A stretch of DNA of 27,453 bases from JAZFSZ01 sp036446455. GTDB lineage: Bacteria > Pseudomonadota > Gammaproteobacteria > Acidiferrobacterales > JAJDNE01. The stretch is taken from positions 1 to 27,453 of the forward strand of contig JAZFSZ010000121.1 of NCBI GenBank assembly GCA_036446455.1. The letters run 5' to 3'. Below, one piece after another: positions 1 through 7,646 of the stretch; position 1 is the first letter of the stretch; each line of letters opens with the position of its first letter. The notes below the pieces were generated by a model, which was not told the DNA's origin, did not search any database, and saw nothing but the letters and a program-made list of their open reading frames with translations. The position numbers and the translations under genes were made by a program.

Positions 1-898
1 CGAATTTCCTTGTAAATGACTACTTAATTGCAGTAGCACTTTTCGCAAATCGTCACGATGAATTCTTCTCCGCCATTCACGCGGTGAAGCACTGATTTCC
101 CAGTCCTGAAATCCGAGCATGGTTTTCCACATTGGTGAAAAATAGGCAGAGTGACCCCGAATATCCCAATCCCACAACCCATCATTCGCGCCTTGCATCG
201 CAAGATCAAACCTCTCCTCGCTTTCTGTTAGCGCCTGCGTCTTTTCTATGACCCTCTGCTCAAGATTTTCGTTTAGCTGTCTTACCTCATTTGCTAAATC
301 ATCCTTTTCAAAACGTAGTCTGAGCATGCCGACAAGACTCTGATTCAGACGCCTACCGGCAGAGGCAAGTAGAAAGAAAAACAATATTCCTAATCCAGCA
401 ATTCCATTCAGCATCCTTTCAGGTTGAACTATTAACCAAATTACGACCGGCAATATCGTAACCGATAAGAATATGAAATATGCATACAGATTTTGGATAG
501 TGAATACGAGTGCGGAAGACGCAACGCCTACAACAAAGATTATTATGAAAATTTGAGACAGAGGCTGAAGATTAAACTCCAGGAATATAGCCACACTGCC
601 CCAAAAAAGAGCAACTGTAGCTATTATTATCAGGTAGCGCCGAAACCAGAAATAATGATCGTCGTCTGTCCTGCACTCTTTCCGGTAACTTACTGCGAGC
701 ACATAACCTGCCAGCAACGCGATGTTTTGCAGAACAAGCCACCCAAGCAGTATGGGCCGGGGAACGTGCTCCCAAATTACAAACACTACTAACAACGACA
801 CTAGTGAGCCGGTGAGAGCTGCCGTTGGGTATTGCTTGAACAACATACTAACTTGTTCAGTAAATATCCGGTTTTCCAGATCTTTTGCGTCTTTCACG
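1..898 (-). CDS. Membrane PAS-domain sensor protein, 3' end outside window
   Basis: Reading leftwards from a GTG at 898-896 the frame stays open for 299 codons to the window edge. The GTG is preceded by GAGGG at good spacing, and no in-frame ATG is available near the start. The N-terminal ~185 residues contain about six hydrophobic segments (roughly residues 24-43, 49-69, 88-108, 114-134, 138-158 and 163-181). A charged, probably coiled-coil linker follows (~190-225), then a PAS domain opening at about 229 (ERFDLAMQGANDGLWDWDI), with the PAS-typical HRDD near 280. The part lost beyond the edge should hold the output domain (GGDEF, EAL or histidine kinase), and the sequence does not say which. 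Family knowledge makes a membrane-anchored diguanylate cyclase or kinase most likely. Confidence is high that this is a gene and low on its output. Confidence 0.85.
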
Positions 899-1447
899 CT
901 CAAGTTCCCTCATTCAGCTGTATTCAATATTTGTCCAGCGCGAATGGCCAATAATAGCTGGCACCCTCCCACCGGTGTTCGGAATATTAGACTTTTCTTA
1001 TTCTCTTTTTATTGTTTGGACTAAAAGTGTAGCCGCCTCGTACTAGTTGCCAAGGCATTACGAGGACTTTTTAATAATTTACTTTACTAAACAGCGACAA
1101 ACTATTAACGCATTGGGACAAAATAGATAATCAACTTCATATAGTGTGTGAATAAGAAAATCAAGAGGGGCAATTTCAGGAGCGTGACTTAGGAGTCGAC
1201 CAATACAAGTTCATCTGGCTTTCCGTTCGAGCACGTATTCAGATTAAGAAACCTGTCGCTATAGCAAAATATGACCACATTATTCGCCGCATTATCCGAA
1301 TTTAGGCGTATAAAACGGGACCTGGAGGGGAAAATGAAAAGCCAGGCAAAGAAGACACCAATGCGTTGCCGATGGCAGAAACCAGACGATAGGCAATATT
1401 AAATACACCAAAATTCCCGGGATAGAAGGGATGCCGGCATCACTGAA
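899..1447. other. Gene-poor 549-bp interval
   Basis: This lies between the start of the PAS sensor and the 3' end of pepN. It is AT-richer than its surroundings and holds no ORF with family-like features. The only coding candidate is the 22-codon ORF at 1334-1402. The promoter of the PAS sensor should lie just right of 904. A 12-bp palindrome (GATGCCGGCATC) sits about 10 bases beyond the pepN stop. No T-run terminator is visible. Confidence 0.6.
1334..1402 (+). CDS. Possible 22-aa basic small protein
   Basis: ATG at 1334 and TAA at 1400 enclose 22 codons (starts MKSQAKKTPMRCRW, ends DDRQY; K/R-rich, one Cys, no hydrophobic segment). A very strong Shine-Dalgarno, GGAGGGG at 1324-1330, sits just upstream, and TATAAA at 1309-1314 could serve as a -10, though I see no good -35. 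It stands alone on the plus strand, facing the 3' end of pepN. I do not recognise it. It could be a real small protein, a leader peptide with nothing obvious to regulate, or chance; the ribosome site is the main argument. Confidence 0.35.
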   Translation: MKSQAKKTPMRCRWQKPDDRQY

Positions 1448-4093
1448 TTACTCTCCCAAATTCCGCGATACGATTTCATAGACGGCCTTGGACAATCCCG
1501 GTCGAGTCAGAATCTTTTCCAGCTGGCGTCGGGCGAGCGTCTGTCGATTGATATCATATTTTTTCCAGCGATTGAAAGCGCCCACCAGCCGGGCAGCAAT
1601 CTGCGGGTTGCTGTCATCCAACCGCATTACCTGATCGGCCAAAAACTGATAACCCCTGCCACGGGCATCATGGAAACACACGAGGTTACGATGACAAAAA
1701 GTACCAATGACCGAGCGCACTTTATTGGGGTTATTGATATCAAACTCTGGTTGCTCCATAAGGGAATAAATTGTATCCAGCGTATCAGGAAGACTGGACG
1801 CTGCCTGCACTGAAAACCATTTATCCTGAATCAACGCGTTATCGCCGGCAAAATCGTGGAATGCCTGCAGAATTTGCTGGCGCTCGGAACAGTTTATGTT
1901 TGCCAGCGCATTTACCGCTGCCAGCCTGTCGGTCATATTGTTGGCTTCATGATACTGCATGACAGCCATATCGATGGCGTCCTGGGTCTCTACCGTTGCC
2001 AGTATTTGCAGCACCTGGTTGCGTAGACGTCTCCGCCCGGATGCCTGGGCGTTATACTGGTACGGTCCTTCTGTTTTATTCCTGCGATAACACTCCACCA
2101 GTTGCTGTTTTAACTCAATCGCCAGCGCCCTCAAAACCATCTGCCGTGCCTGATGAATGGCATCGGGATCAGCAAATGCCACCCGTTCCGTGAGAACCCC
2201 CTCCGCCGGCAGGATCAGAGATTCGGCAAGCAGGGCCTTATCCAGCGATGGATCCGCCAATATATGGCCAATCGCTTTAATGTATAGCGGCTCAACTTTA
2301 GCGTGACGACCGTTAACAATGTCGTCAATTATCTTCAGCAACAAACGAGAAGCGAGTTCTTGGCCGGCCTCCCAACGATTAAAGCTGTCTGTATCATTGG
2401 CAACGAGATACGCCAACTCTTCATTCGACAGATTCAACTGCAGGGTTACGGGTGCTGAAAATCCCCGTAAAAATGATGGCACCGGTTTCTGCTTGATACC
2501 GGTAAATTTGTAAGTGGCCGAGTCTTCCCTGAAGTGGATAGGTTCGCCTGCAACAATCCCGGTGCCGTCATCAAGCACCAGCGGCAGATCGTTGCCGTTG
2601 CTATCCAGCAAGCCCATACGAAACGGGATGTGCAGCACCTTTTTGGTATTCTGACCAGCTGTCGATGGAGTCTGCTGATGCAATGTCACAGTATAGGTTT
2701 GACTTGATTGATCGTATTCGGTTTCTATCGTGATTTCCGGTGTACCGGCCTGGCGGTACCAGAGCCGAAACTGGTCAAGATCGACCTCGTTGGCATCTTC
2801 CATTGCCTGGACAAAGTCGTCGGTGGTAACGGCCTGCCCATCAAAGCGCTTAAAATAAAGATCCATACCCCTTCTGAAGCCGTCGGCACTGACAAGAGTG
2901 TGAATCATGCGCACTACTTCGGCGCCTTTTTCGTAAACCGTCGCGGTGTAAAAATTGTTTACTTCTACGTAAGAGTCTGGCCGTACAGGATGCGCCATGG
3001 GTCCGGCATCTTCCGGGAACTGTCGCGCCCGCAGCGCCCGAACATCGCTGATGCGCTTGACCGCGCGCGAGCCCATGTCGGCGCTGAATTCCTGGTCACG
3101 AAAAACCGTCAGCCCCTCTTTCAGACTCAGCTGAAACCAGTCACGACAGGTGACGCGATTACCGGTCCAGTTGTGGAAATATTCGTGTCCAATAACACCT
3201 TCAATATTTGCATAATCCACATCGGTGGCAGAGTCAGGACTGGCCAACACGTACGCAGTATTGAAAATATTCAGGCCCTTGTTTTCCATTGCGCCCATAT
3301 TGAAATCCCCCACTGCAACGATCATGTAAATATCCAGATCGTACGCCAGCCCAAACACGTCTTCGTCCCACTTCATGGCCTTTTTGAGCGCAGCCATCGC
3401 GTGATCACACTTGTCAATATTGCCGGGTTCAACATAAAGCTGCAAAGCAATGGCCTTTCCTTCCCGGGTCGTGTACGTGTCCCGCAGACATTCAAGATTG
3501 CCGGCAACCAGCGCAAACAGGTAGGAAGGCTTGGGGAAAGGGTCCTCCCACAAAACCCAGTGACGTCCATTTTCGAGCTCACCCTTATTCAGCAAATTGC
3601 CATTGGATAACAACACCGGGTATTTCGATTTATCGGCAACAATCCGGGTAGTGAATCTGGCCATCACATCAGAGCGATCGAGATAATAGGTAATGCGACG
3701 AAAACCCTCGGCCTCACACTGCGTGCAGAACATACCGCCGGATACATAAAGCCCTTCCAGCGCCTTATTGGCGCCAGGATTGATAATAGTCACGATTTCA
3801 AGCTCAAAACTATCCGGTACACTGCTGATAGTTAGCGATTCATCATCCCTTTTGTATACATCCTTGCTCAACAGGATGCCGTCAAGTCGAACAGAAACAA
3901 ACTCCAACGCCTCACCATTCAACACCAGCGATTTATCCTTCGAGGGCTGAGAGCCGGTGCGCCTGATGCTCAATCGCGACGTTACCTTGGTTTGCGATTC
4001 ATCAAGATCAAATCCGAGATCGATCTTGTTTATCCAATAATTCGGCGGTGTGTAATCGTTCAGGTAAGTAACAGTCGGGGTATCTTTAAGCAT
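1448..4093 (-). CDS. pepN: Aminopeptidase N (M1 family)
   Basis: This cytosolic zinc metallo-aminopeptidase removes N-terminal residues from peptides late in protein turnover. At 881 residues it is close to the ~870 of E. coli PepN. It carries the substrate-anchoring GAMEN motif at 267-271 and the zinc motif HEYFH with H303, H307 and the downstream ligand E326 in LSLKEGLT. These match E. coli H297/H301/E320 with a constant offset of six. The four-domain length, with a helical C-terminus, is intact. It follows cnoX on the same strand after a 48-bp gap that contains a short tandem repeat, so co-transcription is plausible. The ATG at 4093 has no convincing Shine-Dalgarno, but the N-terminus aligns in length with the family. 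Confidence 0.97.
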   Translation of the reverse strand: MLKDTPTVTYLNDYTPPNYWINKIDLGFDLDESQTKVTSRLSIRRTGSQPSKDKSLVLNGEALEFVSVRLDGILLSKDVYKRDDESLTISSVPDSFELEIVTIINPGANKALEGLYVSGGMFCTQCEAEGFRRITYYLDRSDVMARFTTRIVADKSKYPVLLSNGNLLNKGELENGRHWVLWEDPFPKPSYLFALVAGNLECLRDTYTTREGKAIALQLYVEPGNIDKCDHAMAALKKAMKWDEDVFGLAYDLDIYMIVAVGDFNMGAMENKGLNIFNTAYVLASPDSATDVDYANIEGVIGHEYFHNWTGNRVTCRDWFQLSLKEGLTVFRDQEFSADMGSRAVKRISDVRALRARQFPEDAGPMAHPVRPDSYVEVNNFYTATVYEKGAEVVRMIHTLVSADGFRRGMDLYFKRFDGQAVTTDDFVQAMEDANEVDLDQFRLWYRQAGTPEITIETEYDQSSQTYTVTLHQQTPSTAGQNTKKVLHIPFRMGLLDSNGNDLPLVLDDGTGIVAGEPIHFREDSATYKFTGIKQKPVPSFLRGFSAPVTLQLNLSNEELAYLVANDTDSFNRWEAGQELASRLLLKIIDDIVNGRHAKVEPLYIKAIGHILADPSLDKALLAESLILPAEGVLTERVAFADPDAIHQARQMVLRALAIELKQQLVECYRRNKTEGPYQYNAQASGRRRLRNQVLQILATVETQDAIDMAVMQYHEANNMTDRLAAVNALANINCSERQQILQAFHDFAGDNALIQDKWFSVQAASSLPDTLDTIYSLMEQPEFDINNPNKVRSVIGTFCHRNLVCFHDARGRGYQFLADQVMRLDDSNPQIAARLVGAFNRWKKYDINRQTLARRQLEKILTRPGLSKAVYEIVSRNLGE

Positions 4094-4120
4094 GACAATG
4101 AATCAGTAATATATTTAATG

Positions 4121-4152
4121 TTCTGGTTTAATAATTCTGGTTTAATAATTCT
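4121..4152. repeat. Tandem 14-bp duplication at the cnoX stop codon
   Basis: TTCTGGTTTAATAA occurs twice head to tail (4121-4134 and 4135-4148), and TTCT begins a third copy. The rightmost part includes the cnoX stop codon, and the duplicated unit lies between cnoX and pepN. It looks like a slippage duplication that adds spacer between the two genes. No protein sequence is altered. Confidence 0.7.
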
Positions 4153-5002
4153 CGAGGAGTTTTTGGCGATAGGACTGGACCAGATCATTGTCATCACCCA
4201 GCACGTCAAAGATGGTCAACATGCCACGCCTAGCGCGGGCCTCCTTGTACTCGGGGTCCTGTTGGTGCATTTTGAACAGCTCGTCCAACGCGGCCTCATA
4301 ATTATCGGATAACAGTGTTTTCGCGGCCAGTTGGAAGCGTTGTTCCAGTGCACCGGGGTCATCCTGCACGGCTTTATACAGCGCTTTGGTATCTTCTGTC
4401 GTGTTTGCGGCAACAATAAAGTCCAGGTGCCCAAGCAAGCTGGTGACGTCTTGTTGCTTGCGGAGTTCCTCTGGCAGCGATGTCAACAGATCGAATGCCT
4501 GTTCATGGCGACCCTCGCGCATTAGTAATTTGGCCAAATCGAGCGGGATCTCGATATCGTGAGGATTCTCCATGGCCGCTTGCGCCAGCATGGTTAATGC
4601 CTTTTCTACCTCGCCGGCTTCGTAGGCTCTATGCGCCTTTACCCGGGCGGGAGCGGCAATTTTTGACAGGTACTTGTCCAGCACCTGCTTGAAACTTGCC
4701 ACCGATTCGGCGCCACGCACTGTTTCCACCCGCTCACCGGCAATATAGAGCTGGGTGGTGGGCACGCTCTGAACATCACACTGCCTTGCCAGCACGGTCT
4801 GTGCGTCGGTATTGGCATGAACCAGCAAAAACCGGCCACCATACTCTGTCACCAGGCCAGTCAGCCGGTCCAGGGCAATGCGACAAGGCGCTGCCGTCGG
4901 CGTGCCAAAATTAACCACAACCAGCCCTTTACGGGAATTTTCGATCACCAAAACGGGGAAATTGTCGGCCGTGACCTCATAGATGTCTGTTTTCTGAGTC
5001 AT
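4142..5002 (-). CDS. cnoX: CnoX/YbbN-type thioredoxin-fold TPR co-chaperone
   Basis: The protein has an N-terminal thioredoxin fold (about 1-115), with the cis-proline loop in QSVPTTQLY, followed by TPR helices to the end (286 residues; E. coli CnoX/YbbN has 284). In the active-site position the usual WCGPC is replaced by TAAPC. Only the second cysteine (C40) remains, so it cannot act as a dithiol oxidoreductase. E. coli CnoX likewise lacks the nucleophilic cysteine and acts as a holdase that protects proteins under oxidative (HOCl) stress and hands them to GroEL/DnaK. The terminal motif (LVQSYRQKLLENY) is typical of the family. It lies upstream of pepN and is divergent from the IscR-like gene. 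The function is inferred from family and architecture. Confidence 0.88.
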   Translation of the reverse strand: MTQKTDIYEVTADNFPVLVIENSRKGLVVVNFGTPTAAPCRIALDRLTGLVTEYGGRFLLVHANTDAQTVLARQCDVQSVPTTQLYIAGERVETVRGAESVASFKQVLDKYLSKIAAPARVKAHRAYEAGEVEKALTMLAQAAMENPHDIEIPLDLAKLLMREGRHEQAFDLLTSLPEELRKQQDVTSLLGHLDFIVAANTTEDTKALYKAVQDDPGALEQRFQLAAKTLLSDNYEAALDELFKMHQQDPEYKEARARRGMLTIFDVLGDDNDLVQSYRQKLLENY

Positions 5003-5106
5003 GACGGCCTACCTTACCGGAGCACGAGATCGCTTTATATACGGCATTTTATACGCCTGGGAAGTGGTTATGAAGAACGGCTGAAAATGGGTTGGTCGTT
5101 GGGCAA

Positions 5107-5131
5107 ATAGTTGACTATATTTATCGGGTAT
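5107..5131 (+). promoter_or_regulatory. IscR type 1-like operator
   Basis: The 25-bp stretch has half-sites ATAGTTGACT (5107-5116) and ATCGGGTAT (5123-5131) around an A/T centre. It matches the E. coli IscR type 1 consensus as I recall it (ATASYYGACT-RWWW-YAGTCRRSTAT) at 23 of 25 positions, failing only at the two bases of the central AG. It covers the -35 of the promoter for the IscR-like gene 80 bp downstream, the geometry expected for autorepression. The consensus is recalled, not searched. Confidence 0.65.
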
Positions 5132-5137
5132 TATAAT
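5111..5137 (+). promoter_or_regulatory. Sigma-70 promoter of the IscR-like gene
   Basis: The -35 TTGACT (5111-5116) and a perfect -10 TATAAT (5132-5137) are separated by a short 15-bp spacer. They stand about 70 bp ahead of the CDS, and the -35 lies inside the IscR-like box. The short spacer could keep the promoter weak. Confidence 0.65.
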
Positions 5138-5160
5138 GTTGGCTGCAATTAGTCAGCTAT
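5136..5160 (+). promoter_or_regulatory. Second, half-conserved IscR-like site
   Basis: TAGTCAGCTAT at 5150-5160 is an exact match to the right half of the IscR type 1 consensus. On its left, AATGTTGGCT (5135-5144) resembles the other half at 7 of 10 positions but is one base too far away. It lies just downstream of the -10. E. coli iscR itself has tandem sites, so a second weaker site is plausible; on its own this would be weak evidence. Confidence 0.4.
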
Positions 5161-5207
5161 TTCACTGAAATCAGCTTGGCACGTTATTTTTCAGGAGGCA
5201 GAGAGCC

Positions 5208-5636
5208 ATGAAAATCTCCAGAAAGGCCCGATTCGCAGTATCGGCAATGATTCGACTGGGTTTGCGCGGTGATCAGGGAACAAAAACCCTCACCGAATTA
5301 TCTATGGATCAGGGCATTTCCCTTTCCTATCTCGAGCAGTTGTTCGCCCAGCTGCGTCGCAAGAATATTGTGGTCGGCGTGCGCGGTCCGGGTGGTGGTT
5401 ATCGCCTTGCCAAGCCCCGCCGAGAGATCGACATCGCCAGCATAATCAGCGCAGTAGAAAACCAGCAACTGAAAAATGACGCCACTAACGAAGCAAGTGG
5501 CGAAGTCAGTGTTAGCAATACGCAGTCGATGTGGAATGGTCTCAGCCGCCAGTTACATGCGTATCTAAGCACCGTAACGCTTGCCGACGTTATCAATTCC
5601 GATATCGGCGAATCTGATCGTCGCAAGGTTGCCTGA
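5208..5636 (+). CDS. Rrf2-family IscR-like transcription regulator without cysteines
   Basis: This is a winged-helix Rrf2 protein of 142 residues (E. coli IscR 162). The DNA-binding half is strongly IscR-like: the recognition helix ISLSYLEQLF at 37-46, including the E43 that in E. coli discriminates between type 1 and type 2 sites, and the wing VRGPGGGY. The dimer-helix segment also aligns (SMWNGLSRQL, TLADVIN). The Fe-S ligands of IscR (C92, C98, C104, H107) are all absent, and the whole protein has no cysteine; the corresponding loop is Asn/Ser/Glu-rich. AGGAGG lies 9 bases before the ATG. No isc or suf gene is adjacent; it is divergent from cnoX and convergent with a histidine kinase. It probably binds IscR-type operators constitutively or senses something other than Fe-S status. 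Confidence 0.9.
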   Translation: MKISRKARFAVSAMIRLGLRGDQGTKTLTELSMDQGISLSYLEQLFAQLRRKNIVVGVRGPGGGYRLAKPRREIDIASIISAVENQQLKNDATNEASGEVSVSNTQSMWNGLSRQLHAYLSTVTLADVINSDIGESDRRKVA

Positions 5637-5689
5637 TTGATTTAACAGCGGAATCCCAACCTGACCAGCAAATCCGGTATCCCATGAAT

Positions 5690-5711
5690 ACCGGCCGCGA
5701 AAGTGGCCGGT
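5690..5711. terminator. Hairpin between convergent genes
   Basis: ACCGGCC (5690-5696) and GGCCGGT (5705-5711) form a perfect 7-bp GC-rich stem with an 8-base loop, just past the 3' ends of the IscR-like gene and the convergent kinase gene. There is no T-run on either side, so intrinsic termination is uncertain. Confidence 0.4.
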
Positions 5712-5714
5712 GGC

Positions 5715-7484
5715 CTATTGGTAGGGTACTGCCTCTACCGGCAAACATAACGTAAATTCTGATCCCTCGCCCAGCTGACTTTTGGCGCTAATCTCTCCGC
5801 CCATCATGTGGCTGAACTGTTGTGAGATTGCAAGTCCCAGGCCACTGCCACCATATTTGCGTGTCGCAGAGACATCGGCCTGGGTGAAATACTGAAAGAG
5901 ATTCTTTTGTTGTTCCTGCGCCATACCGATTCCGGTATCGGTAACCCTGAAGACTATCGTATCCTGCTCGCCCCTGTTCTCACGATATACGTCGAACGTT
6001 ATCTTGCCGCCTTCTGTGAATTTCAGCGCATTCGACAGCAGATTATTCAGCACCTGCAGCAGGCGCATGCGATCAGTTACCATATCGCCAATGTCAGCAG
6101 GGCAATGAGTTATCAGCACGTTGTTATTTGAGTCCACTTTTTCTCTTATCGTGGACTCAACTTCATTAACAAGTTGGTTGATTCTGAATTCCTCAATAAA
6201 TAATTCCATTTTACCGGCCTCTATCTTGCTTAGATCAAGAATGTCATTGATCAAGGTCAGTAGATGATGGCCGGCGTTATTAATACGATCCAGATCAGGG
6301 ATGCAATTGATTTTGTTGGCTAGACCGGCCTCTTCCCTCAACATATCTGAATAGCCAATAATGGCATTCAAGGGGGTTCTTAGCTCGTGGGACATATTGG
6401 CAAGAAAAGCTGACTTTGTACGGTTAGCCTGTAATGCCTGATCACGCGCGTCACCCAGCTCCCGGTTGGAGGCAACAATAAGTTCCTCTGCTTTCTTCTG
6501 GGCAGTAATGTCATTAATAAAGAGCAGTGTTCCAATCTGCTGCCTGGAATAGTTAATTGGATTACTGCTCACACTGACATATTTCTTACCGGACTCGTTT
6601 TGGACAACAACATCGCCGTCATCTCCTTTTTCGTTCTGGCGCGTCATTTGAGTGATATCATGTACTTTTTCCTCGAATGTCCCTCCTGAGCTATCCGACA
6701 GCAAATCACGGGCTGCATTGTTGTATTGCACGATCTTGTCATTCATATTCAGAATCACAACTCCAATGCGGGTATCTGAAAACAACTCACTGGCGGCATC
6801 ACCGATGCTAATGGACAGGAATCGATACTTGGTAATAGCAATGTAAACCGCAATCAGGAAAACAATCAGGCTCAGCGGGTGTATTGGCAAGGCATCGACA
6901 CCAAGCACATGTGGCAACAGCACAAAAGACGGATATCCGGTAGTGAGCCCAATAACCGTTCCAGTCAGAAACAGCACAAGCCTTTTGCGTTCCACCGCCG
7001 ACTTCCTGTATTTCAGGTGCCGAACCAGCAAGACAATCGCATAGGCAATCGGAATCACCCCGTTTATTATGGAAAACGGTAAGTACCAGGGCCCGCCCAC
7101 TATCGCATTACCCCAGAATACCGGAGTGTAGCCCACAATAATCTGATTCGTACTCATGATCACGATCATGGAAATAAAGGGCATCACGCCAAAGAAATAA
7201 TATTTCGCGTCCCGACTGCGATTGATAAAAGTGTAGGCAAAATTGACAAATGCGATGCCGGCAAAATTGTAAACGACGGCATGTGTCTTCATTAGCGGAA
7301 CGATCCACTGCGGCTCGATCGGTGACCAGATTACGACGTCAAACCCCACCCAAAACAAAAACACCAACGAAAGCCAGATAAATGCCCGATTAACCGGCGC
7401 GCGGTGATCTTGCGCATAAACAAATGTTGTAATGACAATATTTATGAAAAATGCGGTAAGTGGTATTGCAGTGTATGGATTCAA
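5715..7484 (-). CDS. 7TM sensor histidine kinase with PAS domain, no receiver
   Basis: Seven hydrophobic segments fill residues ~5-222 (7TM N-terminal region of histidine kinases). They are followed by a PAS-like domain (~230-330), a short coiled linker, a HisKA domain with the phospho-acceptor H366 in MSHELRTPLN, and a HATPase domain with N-box NLLSNALKF (481-489), G1 DTGIGM (516-521) and G2 GGSGLGLAI (545-553). It ends there at 589 aa, with no receiver or HPt domain. The start is TTG at 7484; it is supported because the resulting (M)NPYTAIPL aligns with MNPWATIPF of the paralogue upstream, although GGGGAGA lies unusually close to it. A 162-bp gap separates it from that paralogue, and no response-regulator gene is adjacent. 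The signal is unknown; both kinases probably feed a distant regulator. Confidence 0.93.
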   Translation of the reverse strand: MNPYTAIPLTAFFINIVITTFVYAQDHRAPVNRAFIWLSLVFLFWVGFDVVIWSPIEPQWIVPLMKTHAVVYNFAGIAFVNFAYTFINRSRDAKYYFFGVMPFISMIVIMSTNQIIVGYTPVFWGNAIVGGPWYLPFSIINGVIPIAYAIVLLVRHLKYRKSAVERKRLVLFLTGTVIGLTTGYPSFVLLPHVLGVDALPIHPLSLIVFLIAVYIAITKYRFLSISIGDAASELFSDTRIGVVILNMNDKIVQYNNAARDLLSDSSGGTFEEKVHDITQMTRQNEKGDDGDVVVQNESGKKYVSVSSNPINYSRQQIGTLLFINDITAQKKAEELIVASNRELGDARDQALQANRTKSAFLANMSHELRTPLNAIIGYSDMLREEAGLANKINCIPDLDRINNAGHHLLTLINDILDLSKIEAGKMELFIEEFRINQLVNEVESTIREKVDSNNNVLITHCPADIGDMVTDRMRLLQVLNNLLSNALKFTEGGKITFDVYRENRGEQDTIVFRVTDTGIGMAQEQQKNLFQYFTQADVSATRKYGGSGLGLAISQQFSHMMGGEISAKSQLGEGSEFTLCLPVEAVPYQ

Positions 7485-7646
7485 ATCTCCCCTCGCCCCG
7501 GCACTCCAGTCTGACCGGAATAACCTGTCTCCAAATCAGTTACGCAACTGCGATCACAATATCATGGTAGCCAATAGTTAATGTTAGCAACTGCATCTCT
7601 TATATGGGGGAAGATGCGCATCCCCTGTCGTATCTGCAGTGTTGAA

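Noticed and set aside
2708..3610. A 300-codon open frame on the plus strand inside pepN
   Set aside because: It lies wholly antisense to the conserved catalytic region of pepN and shows no family features.
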